Positions 18,928-29,385 of a stretch of DNA of 64,000 bases are shown piece by piece. The notes under the pieces were generated by a model, which worked only from the letters and a program-made list of their open reading frames with translations, was not told the DNA's origin and did not search any database. This DNA comes from Roseobacter ponti. Lineage in GTDB: Bacteria > Pseudomonadota > Alphaproteobacteria > Rhodobacterales > Rhodobacteraceae. Location of the stretch: the NCBI RefSeq assembly GCF_012932215.1, contig NZ_CP048788.1, positions 992,001 through 1,056,000 on the forward strand. Reading direction: 5' to 3'. Numbering within the stretch: the stretch's first letter is position 1; each line of letters begins with the position of its first letter. A program made the translations under genes and the position numbers.

Positions 18928-19014
18928 CTGAGTAAGGTCCTTGCAGAACAGTCACGTCTCGATTGCGCTTATTTGCGCCTCAGAGTGAACGGTAGAAGAA
19001 AAAAATGGCTTAAT

Positions 19015-19512
19015 TCAGGCACCATTTAGTGCTGCAAGGCACAGATACAGGGCGAGTGTGGGGCCAAGTGCCAGACCCATCGGGAACTTGTTGCCGGCGT
19101 CCCAGCTTTTCCAGCCGGGCGCGAGATTTCTCAGCGGTGAGGCGCGCACGACCCTGTGTGCGGCAAAGGCCGCGACCATCATCACCGCAAAGATCACAGC
19201 GACCACCGCCACATCCTGCAGCGCCACATAAGGGGCTGCTGCGGCTGCGAATTTTGCGTCACCCGCGCCAAAGGCCCCGACGGCATTAAGCGCGATCCCG
19301 GCCAGCAGTACGATCACAAGCTGGGCCAGTTGCCACAGATAGAGGGTGAACCCGTCCAGCACGAAAGGGCCCAGAAGAACGAAGATCACCGCCAGGACCG
19401 TCACGGCCTTGTTGGTGATCTTCATGTAAGCAAGATCCGTCCAGGATACGTAGAAACAGACGGGCAGAACAAACGGCAAAAACCACAGCGCGGCAAAAGA
19501 AGACAGCGCCAT
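19015..19512 (-). CDS. cpaA: Prepilin peptidase CpaA/TadV
   Basis: 165 residues, about six hydrophobic segments, inner membrane. It is an aspartic protease of the A24 family. The two catalytic Asp are visible: D26 in 'VSWTDLAYMKITN' and D85 in 'GAFGAGDAKFAAA' (family FxGxGD). The short length without the methylase domain is typical of Tad peptidases. It would process the Flp-type pilins encoded at the far end of this cluster. It starts 6 bases after the TPR gene, so they share an operon. Confidence 0.93.
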   Translation of the reverse strand: MALSSFAALWFLPFVLPVCFYVSWTDLAYMKITNKAVTVLAVIFVLLGPFVLDGFTLYLWQLAQLVIVLLAGIALNAVGAFGAGDAKFAAAAAPYVALQDVAVVAVIFAVMMVAAFAAHRVVRASPLRNLAPGWKSWDAGNKFPMGLALGPTLALYLCLAALNGA

Positions 19513-19518
19513 CAGAGA

Positions 19519-20379
19519 TCAACCGGTAGTGGTGGTCTGCTCGAGTGCTTCCAGCGCGCGAACGGCAGGCTCAAAATACTGCGGATGGGTATCGATCGAG
19601 TCCTTCAGCAGTGCTTTACCCTGGCTCACGTCGCCCTGTTTAATCGCAGCCAGACCAAGCGTGTGCAGAAGCTGCGCTCGTTCGATCTGATCCATGGGGA
19701 TCACAGGCAGCGTGTAATCGCGCTGTGTTCCGCGGGCGAGGACAAGGTTGTTCTTGGCGGTAAAGAGCGTCGGATCCTCGCGGATCGCTTCGCCAAAGAG
19801 ACGCTCGGCCTCTTTGATGTCGCCGCGCGACAGTTTGGAATAGCCCCAGTTGTTCATGACATTCGCAGGTTTGGTCGTCAGACCCACCGCAATTTCATAA
19901 AAGCTGTCGGCTTTCTTCCACTCTTTGTTGCTGTCAGCCACCATGGCTTCGAGACGGTAGCGGTCAAAGGTCTCGAAGGTTGGCGGAATGGTATCGAGCA
20001 CCGTTTCAGCCGTGGCCCAGTCGCCGGAGCGGATCAGGTTGTCGGCATACTGCACGCTGTCACCGGGGTTTGAGCCCGGGTGCTCGACAACCTTTTTCCA
20101 GGCGGGGACGGCTTCGGTATATCGTTGGCCACGGGTATAAGACACGGCCAGACCCCGGCGCACATCAAGCCGGTCGGGGTTGGATTTGATCGTGCGTTTG
20201 AAGTAATTTACCGCCTCGTCGGGGTCGGCGACAGTCAGCATGATGTCCGAAAGATCGGTTTCGTCGATCACGTTGACGTCCTGAAACGCGCGGTCCACGG
20301 TCTCGTCCGGTCCCGGCGCACAGCCTGCTACAATGAGGATTCCTGCCATAGTGGCAGACAAAACGATTGGTCGGCGCAT
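19519..20379 (-). CDS. tadD: TadD-like TPR lipoprotein (second copy)
   Basis: 286 residues. The signal sequence has a lipobox ending AGC ('ILIVAGC'), so it is an outer-membrane-directed lipoprotein. TPR repeats cover about residues 45-275 ('PDRLDVRRGLAVSYTRGQRY', 'FETFDRYRLEAMVADSNKEW', 'NVMNNWGYSKLSRGDIKEAE'). TadD-type proteins help pilus secretin assembly. The start at ATG 20379 has AGGACGC upstream; the longer frame is rejected as it lacks the signal sequence at its N-terminus. A shorter TadD-like gene lies immediately upstream. Confidence 0.88.
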   Translation of the reverse strand: MRRPIVLSATMAGILIVAGCAPGPDETVDRAFQDVNVIDETDLSDIMLTVADPDEAVNYFKRTIKSNPDRLDVRRGLAVSYTRGQRYTEAVPAWKKVVEHPGSNPGDSVQYADNLIRSGDWATAETVLDTIPPTFETFDRYRLEAMVADSNKEWKKADSFYEIAVGLTTKPANVMNNWGYSKLSRGDIKEAERLFGEAIREDPTLFTAKNNLVLARGTQRDYTLPVIPMDQIERAQLLHTLGLAAIKQGDVSQGKALLKDSIDTHPQYFEPAVRALEALEQTTTTG

Positions 20380-20410
20380 TTTTGCGTCCTTTTTGCTGCT
20401 CTTGCCCGTT

Positions 20411-20995
20411 TCACGGTGACGGCCCGATCGTAAACTCGCTCCGACTGCGCCGCACCAGTGTGAAGTCAGTGCTTTTCTGTGCAACTTGTGTAGCAGAATT
20501 TTCGGATTTTGCGAGTGCTAAGCGCAGATTGTCACGGATTGCGATATCTTCGCCATTGCTGAGCGCAAAGGCGCGCTGAAAATACTGCGCGGCCTCGGCG
20601 GTGCGTCCGGTCTCCATCAGTACAACGCCGAGATTGTTGAGATCAGAGGGCTGTACATCGGGCTTTGCAATCGCCCGCCGCATCATCGTTTCCGCCTGGC
20701 CCAGCCTGCCAAGGCCGAGGTTGGCAGCACCAAGGCCGGAAAGGATTTCGCCGTCAATCTCGCCGCGATCAACGGCGGCGCGGTTAAAAGCCTTGATCGC
20801 GAGTTCATACTCACCCGAAGCCAGTAACCGGTGCCCCACCTCGACACCGTCTTCCGCTTCAGCGCGGTAATCCACGCCGGGTGCAAACACGCCGTCGCCG
20901 GATGCGGAAAGGCCGCCCGTATCACAGGCGGCAAGTCCGAGTGTTGCGGTGGCGATAGCGGCGGGCCCGGAGACCCGCCAGAGCCATTTTATCAT
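20411..20995 (-). CDS. TadD-like TPR lipoprotein (first copy)
   Basis: 194 residues. The lipobox 'LGLAAC' places the lipidated Cys at residue 24. TPR units run from about 50 to 165 ('GHRLLASGEYELAIKAFNRA', 'GLGAANLGLGRLGQAETMMR', 'NNLGVVLMETGRTAEAAQYF'). The ATG at 20995 overlaps the tadC stop, so it is co-translated with tadC. Two consecutive TPR lipoproteins of different length are common in Roseobacter tad loci; their separate roles are not known to me. Confidence 0.87.
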   Translation of the reverse strand: MIKWLWRVSGPAAIATATLGLAACDTGGLSASGDGVFAPGVDYRAEAEDGVEVGHRLLASGEYELAIKAFNRAAVDRGEIDGEILSGLGAANLGLGRLGQAETMMRRAIAKPDVQPSDLNNLGVVLMETGRTAEAAQYFQRAFALSNGEDIAIRDNLRLALAKSENSATQVAQKSTDFTLVRRSRSEFTIGPSP

Positions 20996-21978
20996 TGAGG
21001 GCCTGACATATTCCCGAGTTGTGTGATGCCATGTGCCGAAGGACCCACAAGAATGACCAGCAGCGGTGGCACGGTCAGCATCATAGTGGCAAGGGTCATC
21101 TTGGTTGGCAACTTGTTTGCGGCCTCTTCGGCGCGCATCACACGTTTGTCCCGCATCTCGGCAGCATAGACCCGCAAGGCTTCGGCGATCGATGTACCAA
21201 ACTGCGCGGACTGGTTCAGCACGGTGACGAAGGACGATACATCCTGCACACCGCAACGCTCGCCCAGATCATTGAGAACGGTTGATTTGTCTTTACCCGC
21301 CTTCATTTCATAGGCCACGACGTCAAATTCCTGGGCCAGGGCGGGGTAGGAGGCGTGCAGTTCGCGCGCCACACGGACGATACACTGGTCAAGCGACTGA
21401 CCGGCTTCCACACAGACAAGCATCATGTCGAGACAGTCAGGAAACCCGCCGGTGATCTCTTCTTTGCGCATCGCGACACGGCGGGTGACCCAGTAGCTGG
21501 GCAGATAATACCCTGCGAGGCCGGGGACCAGCGTGTAGATCATCATTTTCTGGGTGCTGAAACCTTCACCACCCTCCAGTACGTTCAGCCAGACGAAGGC
21601 GAGGATCAGACCGGCGATGCCCAGAGCGAACTGAGCAAAGTGGAAAAAACGGACAGAGTCCTGGCTCTGATATCCGGCCTGGCGCAGCTGCAGCTGTCTC
21701 TTTGTCAGCTCAGCTGCGTCCTTGGGCTCCAGAAAAGAGGCAAATTTCTGCAGCTGTTCATTGCGGCCGCCCTGGCGCAGACGTTTCTGATCAGTTTTTC
21801 CGCTTTCGGGTGCCTGAACGGACTTCTTCAGTTTGTCCATCGGGTCTTCGGGCTGTGCCATCATCGCGACGATTGTCATGATAATGATGACGAGGCCTAC
21901 CGTGCCGAGGAGGATCATGGGCCCGAGCGGGCCGAGCAGATCCGTGATCATCGCATTGACGTTGTTAATCATTTCCAT
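20992..21978 (-). CDS. tadC: Tad pilus inner-membrane platform protein TadC
   Basis: 328 residues, T2SS-F/GspF superfamily. Membrane segments lie near residues 15-40, 110-150 and 295-320. The F domain (about 165-290) contains 'GGFPDCLDMMLVCVEAGQSL' and 'SFVTVLNQSAQFGTSIAEAL', characteristic of TadC. It pairs with TadB to form the assembly platform over the CpaF ATPase. tadB is directly upstream (12 bases) and a TPR gene overlaps its end. Confidence 0.95.
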   Translation of the reverse strand: MEMINNVNAMITDLLGPLGPMILLGTVGLVIIIMTIVAMMAQPEDPMDKLKKSVQAPESGKTDQKRLRQGGRNEQLQKFASFLEPKDAAELTKRQLQLRQAGYQSQDSVRFFHFAQFALGIAGLILAFVWLNVLEGGEGFSTQKMMIYTLVPGLAGYYLPSYWVTRRVAMRKEEITGGFPDCLDMMLVCVEAGQSLDQCIVRVARELHASYPALAQEFDVVAYEMKAGKDKSTVLNDLGERCGVQDVSSFVTVLNQSAQFGTSIAEALRVYAAEMRDKRVMRAEEAANKLPTKMTLATMMLTVPPLLVILVGPSAHGITQLGNMSGPQ

Positions 21979-21990
21979 GGATCTGGTTCC

Positions 21991-22953
21991 TTACACCTTA
22001 ATGTTGGTGAGCACGCGCATCACGACGAGGTTCACGGCGAGCATGATCCCGACGAAAAAGCAGGCGGGAATGAAATAGGGGTGGTCCCGCACGTTGTCAT
22101 AGTAACCCGGGTCGGTGACGTTGATGATGATCAGTGCGGCGACCGGGAAGCCGGAAAGGAATTTGCCGGACCATTTGGCTTCGGCAGTGATCGCTTTCAC
22201 CCGGCGGAAAAGCCGGAAGCGCGCACGGATCACCTTTGCCAGCCCGGCGAGAATTTCGGCAAGGTTACCGCCCGAGGTCTGCTGAATTGTGACGGCAACG
22301 GCCAGAAAGCGCAGATCCTGCATATCGAGCCGTTCTGCCATTTCCTTGAGCGCGTCGCCGACGTCACGGCCATAGGCCGCCTCATCCGCGATCATCCCGA
22401 ACTCAGAGGCCAGCGGATCCTGGATTTCCTTGGAGACGATCTGCACGGCGGAGGAGAAAGGATGACCCACACGCAGGGAGCGCACCATCAGTTCCACCGC
22501 ATCGGGCAGCTGTTCTTCGATCATCGACAGGCGCTTGTTTGCCTTGCTCGAGACCCAGTAGAATACGCCCCCCACACCGATGCCGATTGCCATCACGATA
22601 CGTACAGGCAGACCGGTGGCAGTGCCCACGGTCAGACCCATGAAGGAAACAAACGACAGGATGATCATTACAAGGATCAGCTGTTGCGGCGTAAAAGCAA
22701 TCGCGGCTTTCTGCGCCTTTTCCCCCAGCATCGAATAGAGCGGGATCGATTTGGTTTTCATGTGCTGCTGCATTTCCTTGCGCAGCTTTTCCAGCACTTC
22801 TTCGCGGCCGGCACCTTTATCAAGCATCTCCAGCCGGCGGTTCACGCGGCTGTTCAGTGAGATCGACTTTCCGAATGTAACGAGATAGAGCCCTTCGACG
22901 AGCACAAGCACGCCGATAAAGATCAACCCGTAAATAATTGGTTCGATTGACAT
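21991..22953 (-). CDS. tadB: Tad pilus inner-membrane platform protein TadB
   Basis: 320 residues, T2SS-F superfamily. N-terminal membrane helix (about 5-27), central pair (about 95-130), F domain with 'QLPDAVELMVRSLRVGHPFS' and 'QQTSGGNLAEILAGLAKVIR', and C-terminal helices (about 270-315). It partners TadC. It sits 11 bases downstream of cpaF and 12 upstream of tadC, all on the minus strand. Confidence 0.95.
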   Translation of the reverse strand: MSIEPIIYGLIFIGVLVLVEGLYLVTFGKSISLNSRVNRRLEMLDKGAGREEVLEKLRKEMQQHMKTKSIPLYSMLGEKAQKAAIAFTPQQLILVMIILSFVSFMGLTVGTATGLPVRIVMAIGIGVGGVFYWVSSKANKRLSMIEEQLPDAVELMVRSLRVGHPFSSAVQIVSKEIQDPLASEFGMIADEAAYGRDVGDALKEMAERLDMQDLRFLAVAVTIQQTSGGNLAEILAGLAKVIRARFRLFRRVKAITAEAKWSGKFLSGFPVAALIIINVTDPGYYDNVRDHPYFIPACFFVGIMLAVNLVVMRVLTNIKV

Positions 22954-22964
22954 TTTTCTGATCC

Positions 22965-24416
<1,452 letters not shown>

Positions 24417-24436
24417 GCAGGTATTCCTTCAAAGGA

Positions 24437-25672
24437 TCAGGCTGCTTTGGCATCGTCGGTGCCGAGCTCGTGGATGGAGAGTGCCAGTTTTGCAATTTCC
24501 TTGCGCAGGGGGTTCTTCGGAGCGGAGATTGCCAGCGGCAGGCCGTGATCTGCACCTTGGGTGATGGGTTTGCCGCCGTCGGGCATCTGCAGGTCGATGG
24601 AGATGCTGAGCGATTCGCCCATGCGCTTGACGCGGCTCTTGCCGGACAGATCGGTAAAGCCGGGCGCGCGGTTCATTACATAGCGCAGCTTTTCCACGGG
24701 CAGTTCTTCGGACTGCAGCGCGCGTTTGAACCGCAACGCGTTCTGCGCCGAGCGCATGTCCATCTCAAGCATGGCAAAATATACATGTGCCTGGTTAAGC
24801 ACCGCCTCGGACCATGTCACCAGGGTCGACGGCATATCGACCACAACATATTCAAAGTGCCGGCGGGCCATCGCCAGAAGACGGTTGATGTCTTCCGAGG
24901 ATACCAGATCGAGCGGCAGCATATCGGTAGGGGCGGTCAGAACCTGCATTTTGTCCTGGAAGGTCAGCAGCGACTGGCCGAATGTCTCATCATCCATGTT
25001 TTCGGTGTCCGACAGCATGTCATAAACCACTTCCCGGCGCGGCAGATCGAGATAGGTCGCCGCGGAACCGTACTGCAGATCAAGATCGAGCAGACAGACG
25101 CTTGGTCCGCCTTCTTTCTTTGCGGTGGCAAGCTCCCAGGCAAGGTTCACCGCAAGCGTGGTGGAGCCTGTGCCGCCGGCGAGGCCGTGCACGACAATGA
25201 CAGCGCCTTCTTTATGATTACCGGATTGCAGAGCAGGACCGCTTGTGGTGGCGGGCAGTGCCGCTTCGGCGGCGCGGACACGCTCAATAGCCTCAGACAG
25301 CTCATTTTCCGGAAGCGGGTAGGGGACAAACTCGTCCGCACCCTGGCGCAGCAGCGTGTGCAGCGATGCCGGCGTGACATCTTCGGCAATCAGGATGACT
25401 TTGATCCTGCGGGACTTGGCCTGCGTGATGATCTCGCCCATCAGAGAGAGATTTTCCTCATCGGACTCGTCGATCGCAAGGGCAATAAATTCAAGGGCCT
25501 GGGCTTCGGGCTGGCCGAAAAAGGCAAGCGCCTCGGCAAACCCCAGATCGCCCCAGTTTTCCCCCAGTGCCAGCTCCATGTCTTCGATCAGGAGATCAAA
25601 GTTCTGCACATCGCGACTGACTGTGCAGGCTACGATCAGCGATGTATCGGGTTGTGGCATTGTACTGCTCAT
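24437..25672 (-). CDS. cpaE: Pilus localisation ATPase-like protein CpaE/TadZ
   Basis: 411 residues. An N-terminal receiver-like domain (about 10-130) is joined to a ParA/MinD-like domain (about 150-400). The P-loop is 'HGLAGGTGSTTLAVNLAWEL', in which the usual second Lys of the GKT motif is Ser, a degeneracy known for several CpaE proteins. It positions the Tad machine at the cell pole. ATG 25672 is chosen with GAGG upstream; the frame to 25753 adds no conserved residues. Upstream lies a 380-base gene-free stretch with a terminator. Confidence 0.92.
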   Translation of the reverse strand: MSSTMPQPDTSLIVACTVSRDVQNFDLLIEDMELALGENWGDLGFAEALAFFGQPEAQALEFIALAIDESDEENLSLMGEIITQAKSRRIKVILIAEDVTPASLHTLLRQGADEFVPYPLPENELSEAIERVRAAEAALPATTSGPALQSGNHKEGAVIVVHGLAGGTGSTTLAVNLAWELATAKKEGGPSVCLLDLDLQYGSAATYLDLPRREVVYDMLSDTENMDDETFGQSLLTFQDKMQVLTAPTDMLPLDLVSSEDINRLLAMARRHFEYVVVDMPSTLVTWSEAVLNQAHVYFAMLEMDMRSAQNALRFKRALQSEELPVEKLRYVMNRAPGFTDLSGKSRVKRMGESLSISIDLQMPDGGKPITQGADHGLPLAISAPKNPLRKEIAKLALSIHELGTDDAKAA

Positions 25673-26052
25673 TGCCTCGTCGTCCTCTTTGTTCAAAGGG
25701 CGGGCAGAGCGTAAACGGGCATATGTTAATATTCGCCCACCATACTCCGGCACAGCCCTCGCCCGGCATCGCCGGACATACGTGTCCCATTGCAGGTAAA
25801 GTCGCAGTCAATCTGGGCGAGATTAGGGCTTAATCCGCCCAATTGTTGGGTATCTCGACACAATGATCCCCGGATGGAATGCTTTGTCTGACGGCCCCGG
25901 GCACGGCCTGTTCCGGGCCTACTGCGCGTCCGCTGATGCGGATCGCAGCAGGCGGCCAATTGCAGCTGGATAAAAGAGCAGGGGCCACGGACGGAAAAAG
26001 GGCGGATCCACCGGACCCGCCCTTTGATTTTGTAACTGCGTCAGACGCTGGT
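25673..26052. other. Gene-free stretch inside the tad locus
   Basis: About 380 bases between the cpaE start and the lipoprotein stop. It holds the minus-strand terminator at 25995-26027. On its cpaE side it must carry the cpaE promoter if that terminator is efficient. I cannot pick a convincing -35/-10 pair there, and see no credible coding frame. Confidence 0.6.
25995..26027 (-). terminator. Rho-independent terminator between the lipoprotein gene and cpaE
   Basis: Read on the minus strand, AAAGGGCGG / CCGCCCTTT (plus coordinates 25997-26005 and 26017-26025) forms a nine-pair stem with an 11-base loop and the T run continues to five. It lies about 27 bases after the lipoprotein stop and would split the tad locus into two transcripts. 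Confidence 0.75.
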
Positions 26053-26421
26053 TTAATCGCCGCTGTCTACTTCGTTGACAGTCGGAACCTGCGTCGCACT
26101 GCCAACATACTCGTTGTAGATGACGTTGGCGTACTTGCCGTCGAGGCGGCCATCGCAATGGACGCGGTAGATCTTGCGGCCCGGCGTGCTTGCCGGATCG
26201 AGAACGACAACCGGATCTGCAAGGTGGCTGCCGTATTTGCCACCTTTGCCCGCACCAAGCCCGTTCGTCATACAGGCCTGCACCATCATGTTGTGCATTG
26301 TCGCATCGCCGAAGTTGCCGTTATCAAGCTGGCTGCCTGCAGGGTAGGCACAGGCGGAGAGTGTTGCGAGACACAGTCCCAGGGCCGTTGCGCGGGTTTT
26401 GTTTATTGTCACGTGTTTCAT
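26053..26421 (-). CDS. Small Tad-locus lipoprotein
   Basis: 122 residues. A signal sequence with lipobox 'TLSAC' puts the lipidated Cys at 24. The mature part includes 'GNFGDATMHNMMVQACMTNG', with two further Cys residues (ACM and HCDGRLDG) that could form a disulfide. No named domain is recognised. It sits 4 bases after the secretin gene and before a terminator, where other tad loci carry a CpaD- or OmpA-like lipoprotein; it may substitute for a pilotin or peptidoglycan anchor (inference). Confidence 0.75.
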   Translation of the reverse strand: MKHVTINKTRATALGLCLATLSACAYPAGSQLDNGNFGDATMHNMMVQACMTNGLGAGKGGKYGSHLADPVVVLDPASTPGRKIYRVHCDGRLDGKYANVIYNEYVGSATQVPTVNEVDSGD

Positions 26422-26425
26422 CTGA

Positions 26426-27793
26426 TCACTCCATCACGTAGCCGTAGGAACCGCTGAAGTCCTGCTTGGCAACTTCACCTGCTGCGCCGGCATTGCGAAT
26501 GACGCGGCCATTGAGAAACAGGTCTGCTTCGCTGGGTGCACGGATCCGGTCAGTTGACAGTGCCAGTGCTTCACCACGTGTCGGCGACACAAGATGGGCT
26601 GTGATGATGATCACCAGCTCAGTCTGTGAGCGCTGATAGTCGGCGCTGCGGAACAGGGCACCAAGGACAGGCACATCGCCCAGCCACGGAACCTGCGTTG
26701 CAGAGTCGGTGAAGTCATCCTGAAGAAGGCCCGCAATCGCAAAGCTTTCCCCGTCGTCCATCTCAACCGTGGTCGAGGTTTCGCGGCGGGTGAAGGCGTC
26801 GATCGAGATGCCGTTTGCCAGTGAGATGCCGTTTGCCGTGTCGATAGAAGACACCGCAGCCGCCAACTGCAGGTTGATGGTATCGCCGTCCACGACGCGG
26901 GGCACAAAGTTGAGCTCAATACCGAAGGGCTTGAATTCAACCGAGATTGTGTCGTTGTCCTGAGCGACCGGTACCGGATATTCACCACCGGCGAGGAAGT
27001 TGGCTTCCTGACCCGAGAGTGCTACCAGGTTTGGCTCCGCAAGGGTGCGAACAGCACCTTTACGCTCCAGAGCTTCAAGCAGGACGCCGACTTCGACGGA
27101 TCCGAGGCTGAAGCCTACGTTCAGTGCACCCGCGGGAGCACCACCGGAGACGCCACCCACACCGAGGAAGCTGCCGTCTGTGCCGTTGATACCGATCGAT
27201 GCGCCGAGCGATTTCGACACCGTGCGGTTCATTTCAGCAAAGCGGACCTTAAGCTGCACCTGCTGAACACCGCCAACCGTCATCAGGTTGGAGACGCGGT
27301 CAGGCGCATAGCGGTTTGCCAGTTCCAGGGCCCGTGAGAGCTTCTGGCTGCTGGACACAAGACCCGACAGCACGATGCCGTCGTTTGCTGTGCGTACTTC
27401 GATGCGCTCTCCGGGAAGGATCTGCTGGAGACGCTCTTTGAACTCGGTCACATCCGGGGCGACCCGGACTTCAACATTGGTAATAAGCTGTCCCGCAGCG
27501 TCCAGAAGCGTCAGCGTCGTGATCCCGGGCGCTTTGCCCAGAACATAGATGCTGCGATCCGAAAGCGACGAGATGTCTGCGATACCCGGGTTTGCGATGC
27601 TGAGTTCAGCGAAAGGAATCTCGCTTTCAACAACAACCGCCCGGTTCATGGATACGTTAAGTGAAGAGTTAGTTTCCTTCGCAATCACGCGCAGAGTATC
27701 AGCAGTTGCTGATCCTGTACCCGTGAAAGCAACCGGACTAACACTGATGGCCAGCCCGAGAAGGGCCGCTTTCAATATTCCGTTGTTTTTCAT
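26426..27793 (-). CDS. cpaC: Tad pilus secretin CpaC/RcpA
   Basis: 455 residues. A signal peptide (about 1-31), a pilus N-terminal domain (about 35-105, 'SIYVLGKAPGITTLTLLDAA') and a BON-like region ('RIEVRTANDGIVLSGLV') precede the secretin core (about 190-410). The core is marked by 'VQLKVRFAEMNRTVSKSLGA' and 'LTEPNLVALSG'-like 'LAEPNLVALSGQEANFLAGG'. It forms the outer-membrane channel for the Tad pilus. ATG 27793 has AGGGCAGG upstream; the longer frame lacks a signal peptide at its start. Confidence 0.95.
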   Translation of the reverse strand: MKNNGILKAALLGLAISVSPVAFTGTGSATADTLRVIAKETNSSLNVSMNRAVVVESEIPFAELSIANPGIADISSLSDRSIYVLGKAPGITTLTLLDAAGQLITNVEVRVAPDVTEFKERLQQILPGERIEVRTANDGIVLSGLVSSSQKLSRALELANRYAPDRVSNLMTVGGVQQVQLKVRFAEMNRTVSKSLGASIGINGTDGSFLGVGGVSGGAPAGALNVGFSLGSVEVGVLLEALERKGAVRTLAEPNLVALSGQEANFLAGGEYPVPVAQDNDTISVEFKPFGIELNFVPRVVDGDTINLQLAAAVSSIDTANGISLANGISIDAFTRRETSTTVEMDDGESFAIAGLLQDDFTDSATQVPWLGDVPVLGALFRSADYQRSQTELVIIITAHLVSPTRGEALALSTDRIRAPSEADLFLNGRVIRNAGAAGEVAKQDFSGSYGYVME

Positions 27794-27937
27794 GTGACCT
27801 GCCCTTTTTGTCACGCCTCGTTTCCGGGTCTTTAAGCCCGCATGTGGATTACTCTGCGTCGGTTTTAGTTTTTTTTCAATAATCAATGGGTTCTGACACA
27901 CAGCTTATGTGGGTAATTGGCAACAGACAGAACGAAG

Positions 27938-27967
27938 ACAGGCGCCACACCGGGGTGCAGCGCCTGT
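27938..27967 (-). terminator. Strong hairpin between cpaB and cpaC
   Basis: ACAGGCGC (27938-27945) pairs with GCGCCTGT (27960-27967), eight perfect pairs, with an inner CAC/GTG extension. On the minus strand it follows the cpaB stop by 20 bases and is followed by TCTTCGTTCTGT, a poor T-tract. It could be a partial terminator that lowers expression of the genes after cpaB. Confidence 0.5.
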
Positions 27968-27986
27968 ATAAGGTCTTGGTTTTGTT

Positions 27987-28835
27987 TTAGTTTGTGCAGG
28001 GGATCGGAACCGATACGATCTCTTCACCTTTGCGCTGGCGGATCGCACAGACGCGTTCCTTGGGTGCTGCAACCTTAGGTGCGGCCTTTGTCAGGCCGAG
28101 CAGGGAGACCTGATCCACCTCAATGCCACCGACTTCTGTGTCATCGCCGGCACCAACCAGCGACAGGGACAGACGGCCTGTGGATTGTGCCTGCGCCAGG
28201 GCCGCGACCTGCTCGGGGGAGGCCTGGACAGTGACGGTGCGGGCGATGCGCGCGCCGTTAACTTTGTCGTCAGACTGGTCCACCGCAATAAGACGCACGC
28301 TGGCTTCGATCAGTTTGGTAACGTCTTCACGACCCTCCCCAACATTCACAGCACCGGTCCAGTAAACGTCCACGCGGTCACCCGGGCGCAGAAAGCCCGA
28401 CACGCCGCTGGCCACGTCCACCCGGATTGCAAAGGCACGCATGCCTTTGTCGAGGCGTGTGGTCAGGCCGATATCCTCACCCGGCTGGGTGATCTTGACC
28501 TGCATGAGCGGCTCGCCAGGCTCCATCGGACGGACAACGAGGCGATGCTCATCGACACCTTCCGGGAAAAGAACGGCCAGATCGCTGTAGGTGCCCTGAG
28601 GAACGGAATCCTGAGGCCAGTTCACAGCACGGATGTCTTCCTGTTTCAGGATGTCACCGTATTTCATCGGATTCTTCGCGACAAATACCGTTTGAGTAGG
28701 AACGATCGCCTGTTCCTTCTGTTTCGCAGCTGCCAGCTGCTGCTGATACTGACCAATGTAATCCTTGGCCATGTAAACGGCACCACCGGCCAGGGCCACG
28801 CCCGCCAAAAGCACCAAACCGAAAATCAATCGCAT
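27987..28835 (-). CDS. cpaB: Tad pilus assembly protein CpaB/RcpC
   Basis: 282 residues. An N-terminal membrane anchor (about 1-22) is followed by a coiled segment, a SAF-like domain (about 48-110, 'TVFVAKNPMKYGDILKQEDI') and a RcpC/CpaB domain ('DKGMRAFAIRVDVASGVSGF', 'GDRVDVYWTG'). A C-terminal 'CAIRQRKGEEIVSVPIPC' holds two Cys. It probably stabilises the secretin and may bind peptidoglycan. First gene of the machine after the two pilins. Confidence 0.93.
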   Translation of the reverse strand: MRLIFGLVLLAGVALAGGAVYMAKDYIGQYQQQLAAAKQKEQAIVPTQTVFVAKNPMKYGDILKQEDIRAVNWPQDSVPQGTYSDLAVLFPEGVDEHRLVVRPMEPGEPLMQVKITQPGEDIGLTTRLDKGMRAFAIRVDVASGVSGFLRPGDRVDVYWTGAVNVGEGREDVTKLIEASVRLIAVDQSDDKVNGARIARTVTVQASPEQVAALAQAQSTGRLSLSLVGAGDDTEVGGIEVDQVSLLGLTKAAPKVAAPKERVCAIRQRKGEEIVSVPIPCTN

Positions 28836-29075
28836 TGTCTTACCTCGTTCTACTACCCGTTTTGAGCCTGAAAGCGGGTCTGTTTATATCTGCTGTCTGA
28901 CTGACATCCGATTGTGGCAATTTAAGGATCAACGCATGTCTCAACAGCGGCGTTTTGCGCGGTCCGGCAACAATCGCCGGATGTGCTGTCGGTGCTGTTC
29001 CGGGGTCGGATGCGGAATCGGATGCCGGGGCGGGGCATTCTGCCGCCGCTCTGGCTCAGGGCGTCACGCGCCGTT

Positions 29076-29255
29076 TCAGAACGGCTCGTAATTTGCAAGA
29101 AAGTCGCCGGTTTTCTGCGTAACCGCAGTGGATCCGCCGCGCAGTTCTACAACAAGAGTAACTGCAAGCCCCACGACAGCTGCCGTCAGGACAACCCAGT
29201 CCACTGCTACCGCGCCGTCTTCGTTTTTTAATACCTGTCTGAACAGTCGTACCAT
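29076..29255 (-). CDS. Flp-type pilin (short, 59 residues)
   Basis: 59 residues starting MVRLFRQVLKNEDG. The processing site would be after Gly14, leaving 'AVAVDWVVLTAAVVGLAV' as the N-terminal helix. Position +5 is Asp and +6 Trp, where most Flp pilins have Glu-Tyr. The C-terminus ends in an aromatic patch (NYEPF). ATG 29255 is chosen over the longer 78-residue frame. A paralogue of the pilin at 29386-29610; probably a minor subunit given its location after the first gene's terminator. Confidence 0.85.
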   Translation of the reverse strand: MVRLFRQVLKNEDGAVAVDWVVLTAAVVGLAVTLVVELRGGSTAVTQKTGDFLANYEPF

Positions 29256-29314
29256 ACACCACACTCTTTGCTTAAATATGTGAAACAGGCCGGCAGAAAA
29301 TGACCGGCGCAACG

Positions 29315-29355
29315 AAAAAGGGGGGCCGGTTCCGGATGTGGAACCGGGCCCCCCC
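29315..29355 (-). terminator. Rho-independent terminator after the first pilin gene
   Basis: A very long stem (GGGGGGCCGGTTCC 29320-29333 with GGAACCGG...CCCCCC 29340-29355, one bulged G) followed on the minus strand by TTTTT (29319-29315). It lies 31 bases after the pilin stop and would uncouple abundant major-pilin mRNA from the downstream tad genes. Confidence 0.88.
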
Positions 29356-29385
29356 GATTTTCTGAGACCTCAGGTCCCGGAAGTA

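Noticed and set aside
21355-22860. 501-codon plus-strand frame opposite tadC/tadB
   Set aside because: His/Asp-rich shadow of membrane-protein codons; no ribosome-binding site or domain.
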